Assembly (NCBI GenBank): GCA_013330385.1
Contig: DUIL01000048.1
Coordinates: 1-6,732, forward strand
DNA from: Candidatus Thalassarchaeaceae archaeon
GTDB lineage: Archaea; Thermoplasmatota; Poseidoniia; Poseidoniales; Thalassarchaeaceae
DNA: 6,732 nucleotides
Direction: 5' to 3'
Below are positions 1-5,627 of the stretch, piece after piece. Made by a program: the position numbers and the translations under genes. Within the stretch, counting starts at the first letter, position 1, and each line of letters begins with the position of its first letter. Under the pieces are notes generated by a model. The model did not search any database. It was not told the origin of the DNA and worked only from the letters and a program-made list of their open reading frames with translations.

Positions 1-324
1 GATTCCTCTGTGGGTCGCGGGTCCGCTGCCTTAGAGGCTCCTGATGAAGTCAAGGGCTGGTCGGGAATGCTAGATGGACTCAAGCGAAATCAAGCAATTA
101 TTGTTCTTGAAGATGGATCGGGTACTAGCCCAGTCGGAGCTTCTGGTCTTGAAGCGGCTTTAGCAGATGCTGAAGGCGCAACAGGTCTAGTATTCGCAGG
201 CAAGGTCAATGACCGGATTTTCGAATTAGCATCAGGCGCTGGAATCAACAACGTACTAGGCAAGACAGTCGGTGAAATCACTCTCAAGAGTGGCGTCCAG
301 GCTTTCTCCGTCAAAGATTTGTGA
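1..324 (+). CDS. dnaG: DNA primase DnaG, archaeal type, C-terminal fragment (5' end outside window)
   Basis: The frame is open from base 1 to a TGA at 322-324, giving 107 residues of a protein that begins outside the window. A GTG at 10 is internal, not a start. The last half reads as a block typical of the archaeal DnaG C-terminus: a glycine/alanine stretch, then GLVFAGKVNDRIFELA, then GINNVLGKTVGEIT and a short tail ending in KDL. This parallels the family pattern 'fDGiitqRLvdiA...g...ivG...G.it..P'. The preceding part (ML-GLK-NQAIIVLEDG) fits the family's segment before that block. Archaeal DnaG carries a TOPRIM domain and is known as a primase-like protein associated with the RNA exosome, where the C-terminal region contributes to binding. 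The TOPRIM domain is not in this window, so catalytic residues cannot be checked. The identification comes from recalled family pattern only. Confidence 0.77.
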   Translation, partial: DSSVGRGSAALEAPDEVKGWSGMLDGLKRNQAIIVLEDGSGTSPVGASGLEAALADAEGATGLVFAGKVNDRIFELASGAGINNVLGKTVGEITLKSGVQAFSVKDL

Positions 325-341
325 TTACGCACAAACACCTA

Positions 342-375
342 CCTATTCGGCGGGACTACGTCCCGCCTAGAATGG
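342..375 (+). repeat. GC-rich hairpin in the dnaG-TPR gene gap
   Basis: Bases 349-356 (GGCGGGAC) and 360-367 (GTCCCGCC) form a perfect 8-bp inverted repeat around a 3-base loop (TAC). With small bulges the pairing extends outward: ATTC 345-348 with GAAT 370-373, and CC 342-343 with GG 374-375. It lies 18 bases after the dnaG stop and 15 bases before the TTG start of the TPR gene. No T-run follows it, so it does not look like an intrinsic terminator of either bacterial or archaeal (U-tract) kind. It could be an mRNA processing or stability element, or a structure affecting translation of the downstream gene. The hairpin is directly visible; any role is inference. Confidence 0.6.
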
Positions 376-379
376 CGAT
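374..379 (+). promoter_or_regulatory. Possible ribosome binding site for the TPR gene
   Basis: GGCGAT lies 10 bases upstream of the TTG at 390 and matches five of six bases of the archaeal-type GGTGAT ribosome binding sequence. It favours the TTG start over the later ATGs at 435 and 450, which have nothing similar in front. Its first bases are also part of the extended hairpin arm. It is a weak match and could be chance. Confidence 0.3.
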
Positions 380-389
380 GTAACCTCTC

Positions 390-2729
390 TTGACCAACGA
401 AGGCATCAAAAAGGCCACAGGTCCGCTGAGAGCGATGGAACAGTCCACCATGGGCATCCTTGCTTTGTTGGGATTACTTGGCTTGGCGAACTGGATTCTT
501 TGGATGAGGCACCAACAAGTTATGCGTCAACGAGATCGTATGGTGAACCGAGTAGGTTATCTTGAAGGAGATTTAACCGCAACATCTCAGAGACTAGATT
601 TACTCTCCAGAGGAGTTGACACGGTCTTTGGCCATACTCCTGAATTGCATGGCTTGTTAGGAATCCATCGCTCTTTGGAAACTGCCGAATCATTACTTTT
701 CGATCAAGGAGTTGAAGTCAGTTCTTCAGAATCTTGTGCTATTGCCACCCATGCTGCAAGAGCAGTACTCGAAGGTCATGAAGACAACGAAGATTCCGAC
801 GAAGCGATGCTTGCTGGACTTTATCCTCTAGTAAACCGAATTGCGAATCTCCTTGATGCTGCAGAGATGACCGCCGAAGATCTCGAACTCACTGGTTCCG
901 AGCAACGACGTTTGGGGGAATTATTCCATGCCACCGAACGTACTGACAAGGCTGCTGAATGCTATCGAAGAGCTCACCAACTCGGTGCGGAGGACGCTTC
1001 AGCACTGAGGTCCCTAGCGACTATACAACGCGAAGAAGGAGATGTCGAATCCCTCGATAGAAGTCTAGAGCGTCTATTGGCAATAGACCCCGATGACGTT
1101 GAGGTTCTCAAAGAACAGACACTACTCTTATCTGGTACTGATGTGGAAAGAGTAGTTCGCAATCGCCGTAGATTGGAAGCATTAGGGATTGATTCAAATC
1201 CTACTTTGGAAGAGAATACTATTGCCGATTTAGCAAGCCGAGCCCACGAGATTCGAGTTGAAGTTGACCCCCTATCAAATGAACCAGCAACAGCAGTGGG
1301 TTGGTTGGAAAGAGCTGCAAAATTGATGCTCTTAGGAGAAGTTGCAGTGGCCTTGGAATCAGTTGAAAACTCAATTGAAATGGACCCCGCTGCCCCGGAT
1401 GCATGGCTACTCCACGCCCGTCTTCTTGCAGCAATTGGTGGTAAAACACCCGAAGCAATACAAAGTGTACGAAGGGCTACTGCCTTGGGTGAATATGGCA
1501 TTTTACTCGAAGCCGAGATACTCGAAAATGATGGTCGTTTAGATGCGGCAAGAGAAGTACTCGAAGAACACTTGGAAAAAGATCCTCACGATGCCGAAGT
1601 AAGAGGGAGGCTTGCATTAATTCTTCTCAACGCAGGCTCCCCCGATTGGGCGCGCAAGATTCTAAATGAGGCATCCGAATTATCTTGGGAATCAGCTTCA
1701 CTCCACGTCATGGATGCCCGTTTGTTGTTGGAAAGTGCCGACCGGCATGTCAATGAAATGGGTGTACATGATGATATGATTTTGTTACAATCCTTAACTG
1801 CGTTTGACGATGCCATTGAGCGAGACCGTGAATCAGGTCAGGCTTGGCTTGGTAGGGCGAGAGTACTTCGATACCAAGGAATGTATGATGAGGCTGAAGT
1901 GGCAATAGTTCGTGCTAGAAGATTACTTTCAGATAACCCCGCGATTCCTTTGGAGGCTGCTCGTTTGTTCACAGAAATGGGCCGATTTGACCAAGCGAAT
2001 ACTATGCTTGCTGAGGCTGCAACACAAATGCACAATCATCCACCAATCAATTATGTTAGAGGATTGATTGCTGCTAGACAGGGGCGTCTTTCCGAGGCGC
2101 AGAGTATGTTCACCAAGGTGTTGGAAGCCGAACCAGAGCACATTAGAGCACGTTTGAATCGATGTTCAGCAGCCCTTCTCCGCGAAGATCTAGTGACGGC
2201 ACTTGATGACGCGAATGCGATTATTGAAGCACGTCCAAATCTCGGTTTAGCCAGTCAGCGAAGGGCTGAGATTTTGATGAATCTAGGTGATTGGATTGAA
2301 GCAGAAGCAGAATTACGACGTCTAGCAGAATTAGACCCATCTCATACAATGGCCTTAGTTCACCAAGGTACTTGTCTCATAGCCATGGAAAGGCCAGAAC
2401 AGGCAGAGATACCGTTGAATAAGGCATTACAAATAGACCCTGAAAATTCAGATGCTTGGTATCAGAGAGGACTACTCTACCTTGATTTCAATCGAATGGA
2501 GGAGGCCTTTTCAGATTTCAAGAGAGCCGCAGCCAGCGATGCAAAACATCTCGATGCCCGCCTAAGAATAGCCGCAATCCTTCACGAATCAGGCAATCCT
2601 GCAAAGGCCGCTGCTGCTTGGCGAGATGTGTTGGACGTAGACCCTGAGCACCGACTAGCACGACGACGTCATGAGGAAGCAAGAGAAAAAGTAGCTTTGA
2701 GCGCGTCGAGAACCAAGACGCAGGTTTGA
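390..2729 (+). CDS. Membrane-anchored tetratricopeptide repeat (TPR) protein
   Basis: This is a 779-residue protein if it starts at TTG 390; ATG 435 or ATG 450 would give 764 or 759 residues and still keep most of the anchor. Residues 21-39 form one hydrophobic helix (ILALLGLLGLANWILW) followed by a basic stretch (RHQQVMRQRDR). This suggests a single N-terminal membrane anchor with the bulk in the cytoplasm by the positive-inside rule. Residues 40-75 are charged and probably helical, possibly a short coiled coil. From about 173 to 752 there are roughly 13-15 tandem 34-residue TPR units. The clearest are at 484-515, 553-582, 620-650, 655-684, 688-717 and 722-751, showing the pattern W/Y-xx-G/A...A...F/A...A...DP. 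A less regular stretch lies at 440-480, and residues 80-170 lack clear repeats. TPR arrays are protein-binding scaffolds; no enzyme motif is visible and no partner can be named. The gene may be co-transcribed with dnaG and with the thioredoxin-fold gene 25 bases downstream. The start codon is the least certain part. Confidence 0.85.
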   Translation: MTNEGIKKATGPLRAMEQSTMGILALLGLLGLANWILWMRHQQVMRQRDRMVNRVGYLEGDLTATSQRLDLLSRGVDTVFGHTPELHGLLGIHRSLETAESLLFDQGVEVSSSESCAIATHAARAVLEGHEDNEDSDEAMLAGLYPLVNRIANLLDAAEMTAEDLELTGSEQRRLGELFHATERTDKAAECYRRAHQLGAEDASALRSLATIQREEGDVESLDRSLERLLAIDPDDVEVLKEQTLLLSGTDVERVVRNRRRLEALGIDSNPTLEENTIADLASRAHEIRVEVDPLSNEPATAVGWLERAAKLMLLGEVAVALESVENSIEMDPAAPDAWLLHARLLAAIGGKTPEAIQSVRRATALGEYGILLEAEILENDGRLDAAREVLEEHLEKDPHDAEVRGRLALILLNAGSPDWARKILNEASELSWESASLHVMDARLLLESADRHVNEMGVHDDMILLQSLTAFDDAIERDRESGQAWLGRARVLRYQGMYDEAEVAIVRARRLLSDNPAIPLEAARLFTEMGRFDQANTMLAEAATQMHNHPPINYVRGLIAARQGRLSEAQSMFTKVLEAEPEHIRARLNRCSAALLREDLVTALDDANAIIEARPNLGLASQRRAEILMNLGDWIEAEAELRRLAELDPSHTMALVHQGTCLIAMERPEQAEIPLNKALQIDPENSDAWYQRGLLYLDFNRMEEAFSDFKRAAASDAKHLDARLRIAAILHESGNPAKAAAAWRDVLDVDPEHRLARRRHEEAREKVALSASRTKTQV

Positions 2730-2754
2730 ATTGCAGGCCCTATGTGGGTCATCT

Positions 2755-3309
2755 ATGACCGAGTCACAGGGGATTGAACCCGGACAAGCGGCGCCTGATT
2801 TTGAATTACCAAATGCCAACGCCACAGTGGGTGGGAAAACACTCACACTCTCTGACATCATGGGCAGAAATGGTGCAGTTGTGATGTTCACTTGCAACCA
2901 TTGCCCATACGTTGTTGGGTCCGAGGGAAGAATAGAGGATGCGGCAGCACTAGCAAGAGACCTAGGGCTAGGATTTGCCGGAATCAACTCGAACGACCCT
3001 GTAATGTATGAATCAGATAATTGGGATAATATGGTTAAGAGATCAAGCAAAGGAATGTCCTATTCTTATTTGCACGATGCTAATCAAGGTACAGCACATG
3101 CATATGGTGCTGAGCGAACTCCCGAATTTTACTTACTAGATGCCACGGGAGTAGTTGCATATCGCGGGCGCCTTGACGATTCACCAAGGGATCCTGCCGA
3201 TGCAACAACAACTGAATTGGCCGATGCTATGGATGCATTAGTATCCGGCCAGAATATAGTAAATCCTAGAACAACTTCGATAGGTTGTTCCGTCAAATGG
3301 AAGAATTGA
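2755..3309 (+). CDS. Peroxiredoxin-like thioredoxin-fold protein (PRX_like1 type)
   Basis: The product is 184 residues from ATG 2755; a TTG at 2731 in the same frame would add eight residues with no family support, so the ATG is preferred. The protein opens with GQAAPDFELPN, the usual AhpC/TSA-type entry. It then has VVMFTCNHCPYVV with the CNHC pair at residues 47 and 50, AGINSNDP, a TPEFYLLDATG strand, YRGRLDD, and a C-terminal GCSVKWK. This set, especially FTCNHCPY, INSND, YRGRxDD and the terminal GCS[VI]KWK, is characteristic of the thioredoxin-superfamily group called PRX_like1. That group combines a CxxC site with peroxiredoxin-like architecture, and its exact substrate is unknown to me. 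The C-terminal Cys (residue 178) could act as a further redox residue, which is inference. No signal peptide is seen, so it is probably cytosolic. It follows the TPR gene closely and ends one base from the stop of the regulator on the other strand. Confidence 0.88.
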   Translation: MTESQGIEPGQAAPDFELPNANATVGGKTLTLSDIMGRNGAVVMFTCNHCPYVVGSEGRIEDAAALARDLGLGFAGINSNDPVMYESDNWDNMVKRSSKGMSYSYLHDANQGTAHAYGAERTPEFYLLDATGVVAYRGRLDDSPRDPADATTTELADAMDALVSGQNIVNPRTTSIGCSVKWKN

Positions 3310-3315
3310 ATCAAT
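3305..3315. repeat. Small palindrome spanning two convergent stop codons
   Basis: ATTGA-A-TCAAT is a perfect 5-bp inverted repeat around one base. It contains the TGA of the thioredoxin-fold gene and the TGA of the Lrp/AsnC gene on the opposite strand. Two facing TGA codons plus one matching base each side already force most of this symmetry, so it need not have a function. Confidence 0.5.
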
Positions 3316-3733
3316 ACTGTTCTAGCACCAGTTCAGTTTGAGTCGATGTGATGTCTCCAGGTGCAGTTAGCCACATCTTATCGAGAAGATCTCGTAGCGC
3401 TACTGTGTCATCCACATGTACAACCGAGATAAGATCAGCATCTCCACTAATTTCGTATACACACTCTACACCATCCCAGCCTGAAAACTCACCAGCAAGA
3501 CTACCAATTTCTGTCCCTGGTCCTACTTTGATGCGGACAAGAGCAGTCAGTCCTATACCCGTTTCACGAATTGTATAACCACGAATAATACCATCTTCTT
3601 CCATTTTCTTCATGCGGGTTCTTACAGTTCTTTCAGTAACTCCTACCTTCTTGGCGATATCAACAAAAGGTGATCTTGCCGCTTCTCGAAGTACTGTCAG
3701 AATGGACCTATCAAGGGAGTCTACCGATGCCAT
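3311..3733 (-). CDS. Lrp/AsnC-family transcriptional regulator
   Basis: This is a 140-residue protein from the ATG whose complement is at 3731-3733. A GTG at 3784 would add 17 basic residues that overlap the likely promoter, and the family normally starts close to a 'LDRxIL' segment, so the later ATG is chosen. Residues 6-53 fit the AsnC-type winged helix-turn-helix: SLDRSILTVLREAARSPF, then DIAKKVGVTERTVRTRMKKMEEDGII with the recognition helix around 32-45, then RGYTI. Residues about 63-138 fit the RAM/ligand-binding domain, with ALVRIKV, a central VYEISGDADLISVVHV matching the family's 'tG.yDl...v' segment, and a closing TELVLEQY strand. Such proteins form dimers and octamers, bind DNA, and often respond to amino acids. 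Its ligand and targets cannot be told from sequence. It is divergent from the 144-residue gene, and the shared upstream region may be its own operator. Confidence 0.9.
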   Translation of the reverse strand: MASVDSLDRSILTVLREAARSPFVDIAKKVGVTERTVRTRMKKMEEDGIIRGYTIRETGIGLTALVRIKVGPGTEIGSLAGEFSGWDGVECVYEISGDADLISVVHVDDTVALRDLLDKMWLTAPGDITSTQTELVLEQY

Positions 3734-3772
3734 ATTTCGTTCCGATTTTAGAACCCTTTTTGTATGTTTGGT

Positions 3773-3780
3773 GCTTAAAA
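3773..3780 (-). promoter_or_regulatory. Candidate TATA box of the Lrp/AsnC gene
   Basis: Read on the - strand this is TTTTAAGC, centred about 44 bases upstream of the chosen ATG at 3733. An archaeal TATA box lies about 26 bases before the start of transcription, so this would give a leader of roughly 18 bases. It also lies within the 17-codon extension that a GTG start at 3784 would need, another reason to prefer the ATG. The region is AT-rich, so the assignment is tentative. Confidence 0.35.
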
Positions 3781-3805
3781 TCACGTTATTATCCTTCTCT
3801 AATTA

Positions 3806-3816
3806 CCGGAATCCGG
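3806..3816. promoter_or_regulatory. Palindrome CCGGA-A-TCCGG, candidate operator between divergent promoters
   Basis: This perfect 5-bp inverted repeat around a single base lies in AT-rich sequence. It sits about 26 bases upstream of the candidate TATA box of the regulator and about 30 bases upstream of that of the 144-residue gene. Lrp/AsnC proteins often control their own gene and a divergent neighbour through sites in this position. The palindrome is visible; binding by this regulator is inference. Confidence 0.3.
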
Positions 3817-3845
3817 CGAAAAACCCTCATTAATTTCAAAGTTGC

Positions 3846-3852
3846 ATTAAAA
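3846..3852 (+). promoter_or_regulatory. Candidate TATA box of the 144-residue gene
   Basis: ATTAAAA is centred 29 bases upstream of ATG 3878. That spacing places the predicted transcription start at or a few bases before the start codon, giving a leaderless or nearly leaderless mRNA. The enolase gene shows almost the same spacing, which strengthens both calls. Confidence 0.42.
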
Positions 3853-3877
3853 TGAGACGCCGATTTCATAGATACCG

Positions 3878-4312
3878 ATGAGGGGGGATGAGGCCTACAC
3901 GCAGCTCAAGGTACAACAGTACCTAGACGATGTTTCCCGTCTTTCTATATCCCCCGATCAAACACAATGGTACAATGTCGATGTGGCATCGGTGCTCTCT
4001 GGTACAAAGATAGTAGATCATGAGGTCGATGAATCATCAGGGTCCTCACTCCTATTCCTTGAGAGAAGCGTAATGCTCTGCTGCCCCGAGTCAGGAAGTA
4101 TGCACCATTACCCCAAACATCTTCTGCATTGTTTTGTTGATGATAACCGAACCAAATGTGATGCTCCAGACGGAATCTTGCTTCGGGCTGAATTATTTTC
4201 GATTACCCCCAGTGGTGAACAATTAGCTTGGGAGAAATCCTGTCGTTCTGAGATAGAAGTTCCTGCTGTTCAAGGTGCTGTAGCTCGCTGGTTATCGTGG
4301 TTAAACACGTGA
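3878..4312 (+). CDS. Hypothetical protein, 144 residues, not recognised
   Basis: I do not recognise this protein. It starts at ATG 3878, which sits 29 bases after a TATA-like element; no other in-frame Met precedes residue 66 or so. It has no signal peptide or membrane helix and is mildly acidic. It contains five cysteines: an adjacent pair in VMLCCPESG, then one each in LLHCFVD, TKCDAP and KSCRSE. Two histidines lie in a row in SMHHYPKH. The Cys/His spacing does not fit a zinc ribbon I know, though metal binding is possible. Alternating hydrophobic segments (SSLLFLERSVMLCC; GILLRAELFSITP) suggest beta strands, and the C-terminus (AVARWLSWLNT) looks helical, so a small alpha/beta fold is likely. 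It is divergent from the Lrp/AsnC gene and 48 bases ahead of enolase, which has its own promoter-like element. The coding call rests on length, start context and lack of a competing frame. Confidence 0.65.
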   Translation: MRGDEAYTQLKVQQYLDDVSRLSISPDQTQWYNVDVASVLSGTKIVDHEVDESSGSSLLFLERSVMLCCPESGSMHHYPKHLLHCFVDDNRTKCDAPDGILLRAELFSITPSGEQLAWEKSCRSEIEVPAVQGAVARWLSWLNT

Positions 4313-4326
4313 TGGTTTGTTTGCGC

Positions 4327-4332
4327 TATATT
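4327..4332 (+). promoter_or_regulatory. Candidate TATA box of enolase
   Basis: TATATT is centred about 31 bases upstream of ATG 4361 in the 48-base gap after the 144-residue gene. This spacing predicts a transcript starting only about five bases before the start codon. No Shine-Dalgarno-like sequence is seen before the ATG, consistent with a leaderless or short-leader mRNA. Confidence 0.42.
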
Positions 4333-4360
4333 CAGAAGGCCCCCGCTAGTCGGACATTCA

Positions 4361-5602
4361 ATGGGAACTCGCATCACGCGCGTCCATGCTCGAATGATTT
4401 TGGATTCTCGCGGCAACCCAACAGTCGAAGTTGATTGCCATACTGCGGGCGGATTCATGGGTCGAGCAGCAGTACCCTCTGGTGCTAGTACGGGTCGCCA
4501 TGAAGCCGTAGAATTGCGTGATGGCGGCTTAGCATGGGCTGGTAAAGGAGTTGAGCAAGCAGTTGCGAATGTCAATGGCCCGATAGCATCCGCAATAGTT
4601 GGCATGGATGCTAGCAACCAACAAGCAATCGACGAAGCAATGATTTCTCTTGATGGAACACCAAACAAAGGTTCCTTGGGCGCCAATGCGATTCTTGGTG
4701 TGTCCATGGCTTGTCTTCGTGCAACGGTTGGAGATGGTGAGATTTGGCAACATCTTTCTTCGGGAACAACATCTCTACCAGTTCCTCTCATGAATATCCT
4801 CAATGGAGGAGCGCATGCAAACTCGAATGTTGATGTCCAAGAATTCATGATTGTCCCTCATGGATTTGACACATTTCCCGAAGCCTTGTGCGCTGGAGTT
4901 GAGATTTACCACGCTCTACGCAAGGTTCTGAAAGATGCAGGTTTGTTAGGCGGAGTTGGTGACGAAGGAGGCTTTGCACCTAATCTTCCACGTAATGAAG
5001 AAGGTCTTCGATACGTAGTAAATGCGATTTCAGCAGCGGGATATGAACCAGGAACACAGGTATCGATAGCACTAGATGTGGCTTCACAGGAATTTTGTCA
5101 TTCAGATGGCTACCATATTGATGGAAGGGTTTTGTCAGGTTCTGAATTAGGTCAATTATACTCAAGTTGGCTCGATGATTATCCAATCGTATCGATCGAG
5201 GACCCATTCGGCGAGGATGATTGGGATTCTTGGATTGAGTTCACTTCTCGCGAGAGCCACAGGGTGCAGATTGTGGGTGACGATCTCTATGTCACAAACC
5301 CAGAGCGTTTTGCCAAGGGAATTGAGGAGGGGGCTTCGAATGCAATCCTCATCAAACTGAATCAAATCGGAACTGTAACTGAAACTCTTCAGGTTATCCA
5401 GATGGCTAAGGACGCTGGCTTTGGAACAATCATCAGCCATCGTTCGGGCGAGACTGCAGACTCAATAATTTCAGATATTTCCGTAGGAACAAATGCCGGA
5501 CAAATCAAGACGGGTGCTCCAGCGCGTTCAGATCGCACCTCAAAGTATAACCAATTGCTTAGAATAAGCGAGCAATGCAGCGATTATGCCAACGTATTCT
5601 AA
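4361..5602 (+). CDS. eno: Enolase (phosphopyruvate hydratase)
   Basis: Enolase interconverts 2-phosphoglycerate and phosphoenolpyruvate in glycolysis and gluconeogenesis, in the cytosol with Mg2+. At 413 residues the protein is full length for the family (about 410-430). The N-terminal domain has ILDSRGNPTVEV (13-24) and the mobile loop PSGASTGRHEAVELRDG (39-55). The barrel domain shows GGAHANSNVDVQEFMI with H152 and E161, GDEGGFAPN with E202, ALDVASQEF with metal ligand D239, SIEDPFGEDDW with metal ligand E280, and GDDLYVTN with metal ligand D307. The signature ILIKLNQIGTVTET follows with catalytic K332, then SHRSGET (360-362, substrate binding) and QIKTGAPARSDRTSKYNQLLRI with K383. The general acid/base pair E202/K332 is present, so the enzyme should be active. 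It has its own TATA-like element and ends three bases from the stop of the deoxyhypusine synthase-like gene on the other strand. Confidence 0.98.
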   Translation: MGTRITRVHARMILDSRGNPTVEVDCHTAGGFMGRAAVPSGASTGRHEAVELRDGGLAWAGKGVEQAVANVNGPIASAIVGMDASNQQAIDEAMISLDGTPNKGSLGANAILGVSMACLRATVGDGEIWQHLSSGTTSLPVPLMNILNGGAHANSNVDVQEFMIVPHGFDTFPEALCAGVEIYHALRKVLKDAGLLGGVGDEGGFAPNLPRNEEGLRYVVNAISAAGYEPGTQVSIALDVASQEFCHSDGYHIDGRVLSGSELGQLYSSWLDDYPIVSIEDPFGEDDWDSWIEFTSRESHRVQIVGDDLYVTNPERFAKGIEEGASNAILIKLNQIGTVTETLQVIQMAKDAGFGTIISHRSGETADSIISDISVGTNAGQIKTGAPARSDRTSKYNQLLRISEQCSDYANVF

Positions 5603-5627
5603 CTACTATTCAAGGCTTGATAGTAGT
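5602..5627. terminator. Imperfect hairpin across the convergent eno / deoxyhypusine synthase-like junction
   Basis: ACTACTA (5602-5608) pairs with TAGTAGT (5621-5627), and TCA (5610-5612) pairs with TGA (5618-5620). One T is bulged and the loop is AGGCT. The structure begins at the last base of the enolase stop and contains the stop codon of the opposing gene, so either transcript could form it at its 3' end. Archaeal termination mainly depends on U-runs, and none is obvious here, so this may be a 3'-end stability or anti-readthrough structure rather than a true terminator. The pairing is seen; the role is inferred. Confidence 0.38.

Noticed and set aside
372..383. Tiny frame ATG-GCG-ATG-TAA just before the TPR gene
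   Set aside because: Three codons are expected by chance; mentioned only because it is in frame with the TTG and lies in the hairpin arm.
974..1501. 175-residue open frame on the - strand within the TPR gene
   Set aside because: Low-complexity Ser/Arg/Ala-rich translation antisense to a clear repeat protein; no motif and no promoter. A shadow frame.
2731..2733. TTG start for the thioredoxin-fold protein
   Set aside because: It adds eight residues without family support; the ATG at 2755 sits at the usual distance before the APDFELP segment.
2655..3050. 131-residue - strand frame across the TPR/thioredoxin-fold boundary
   Set aside because: It opposes the conserved CNHC-containing gene and has no recognisable features.
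3782..3784. GTG start that would lengthen the Lrp/AsnC regulator by 17 residues
   Set aside because: The extension overlaps the likely TATA box and is not expected for the family; the ATG at 3733 gives a standard N-terminus.
3877..3893. Direct repeat GATGAGG twice around a run of six G at the start of the 144-residue gene, with a second ATG at 3888
   Set aside because: The second ATG opens a frame that stops after about a dozen codons, and the repeat is too short to call a phase-variation tract.
4270..4848. 192-residue - strand frame opposite the start of enolase
   Set aside because: Antisense to strongly conserved enolase sequence; no family resemblance.
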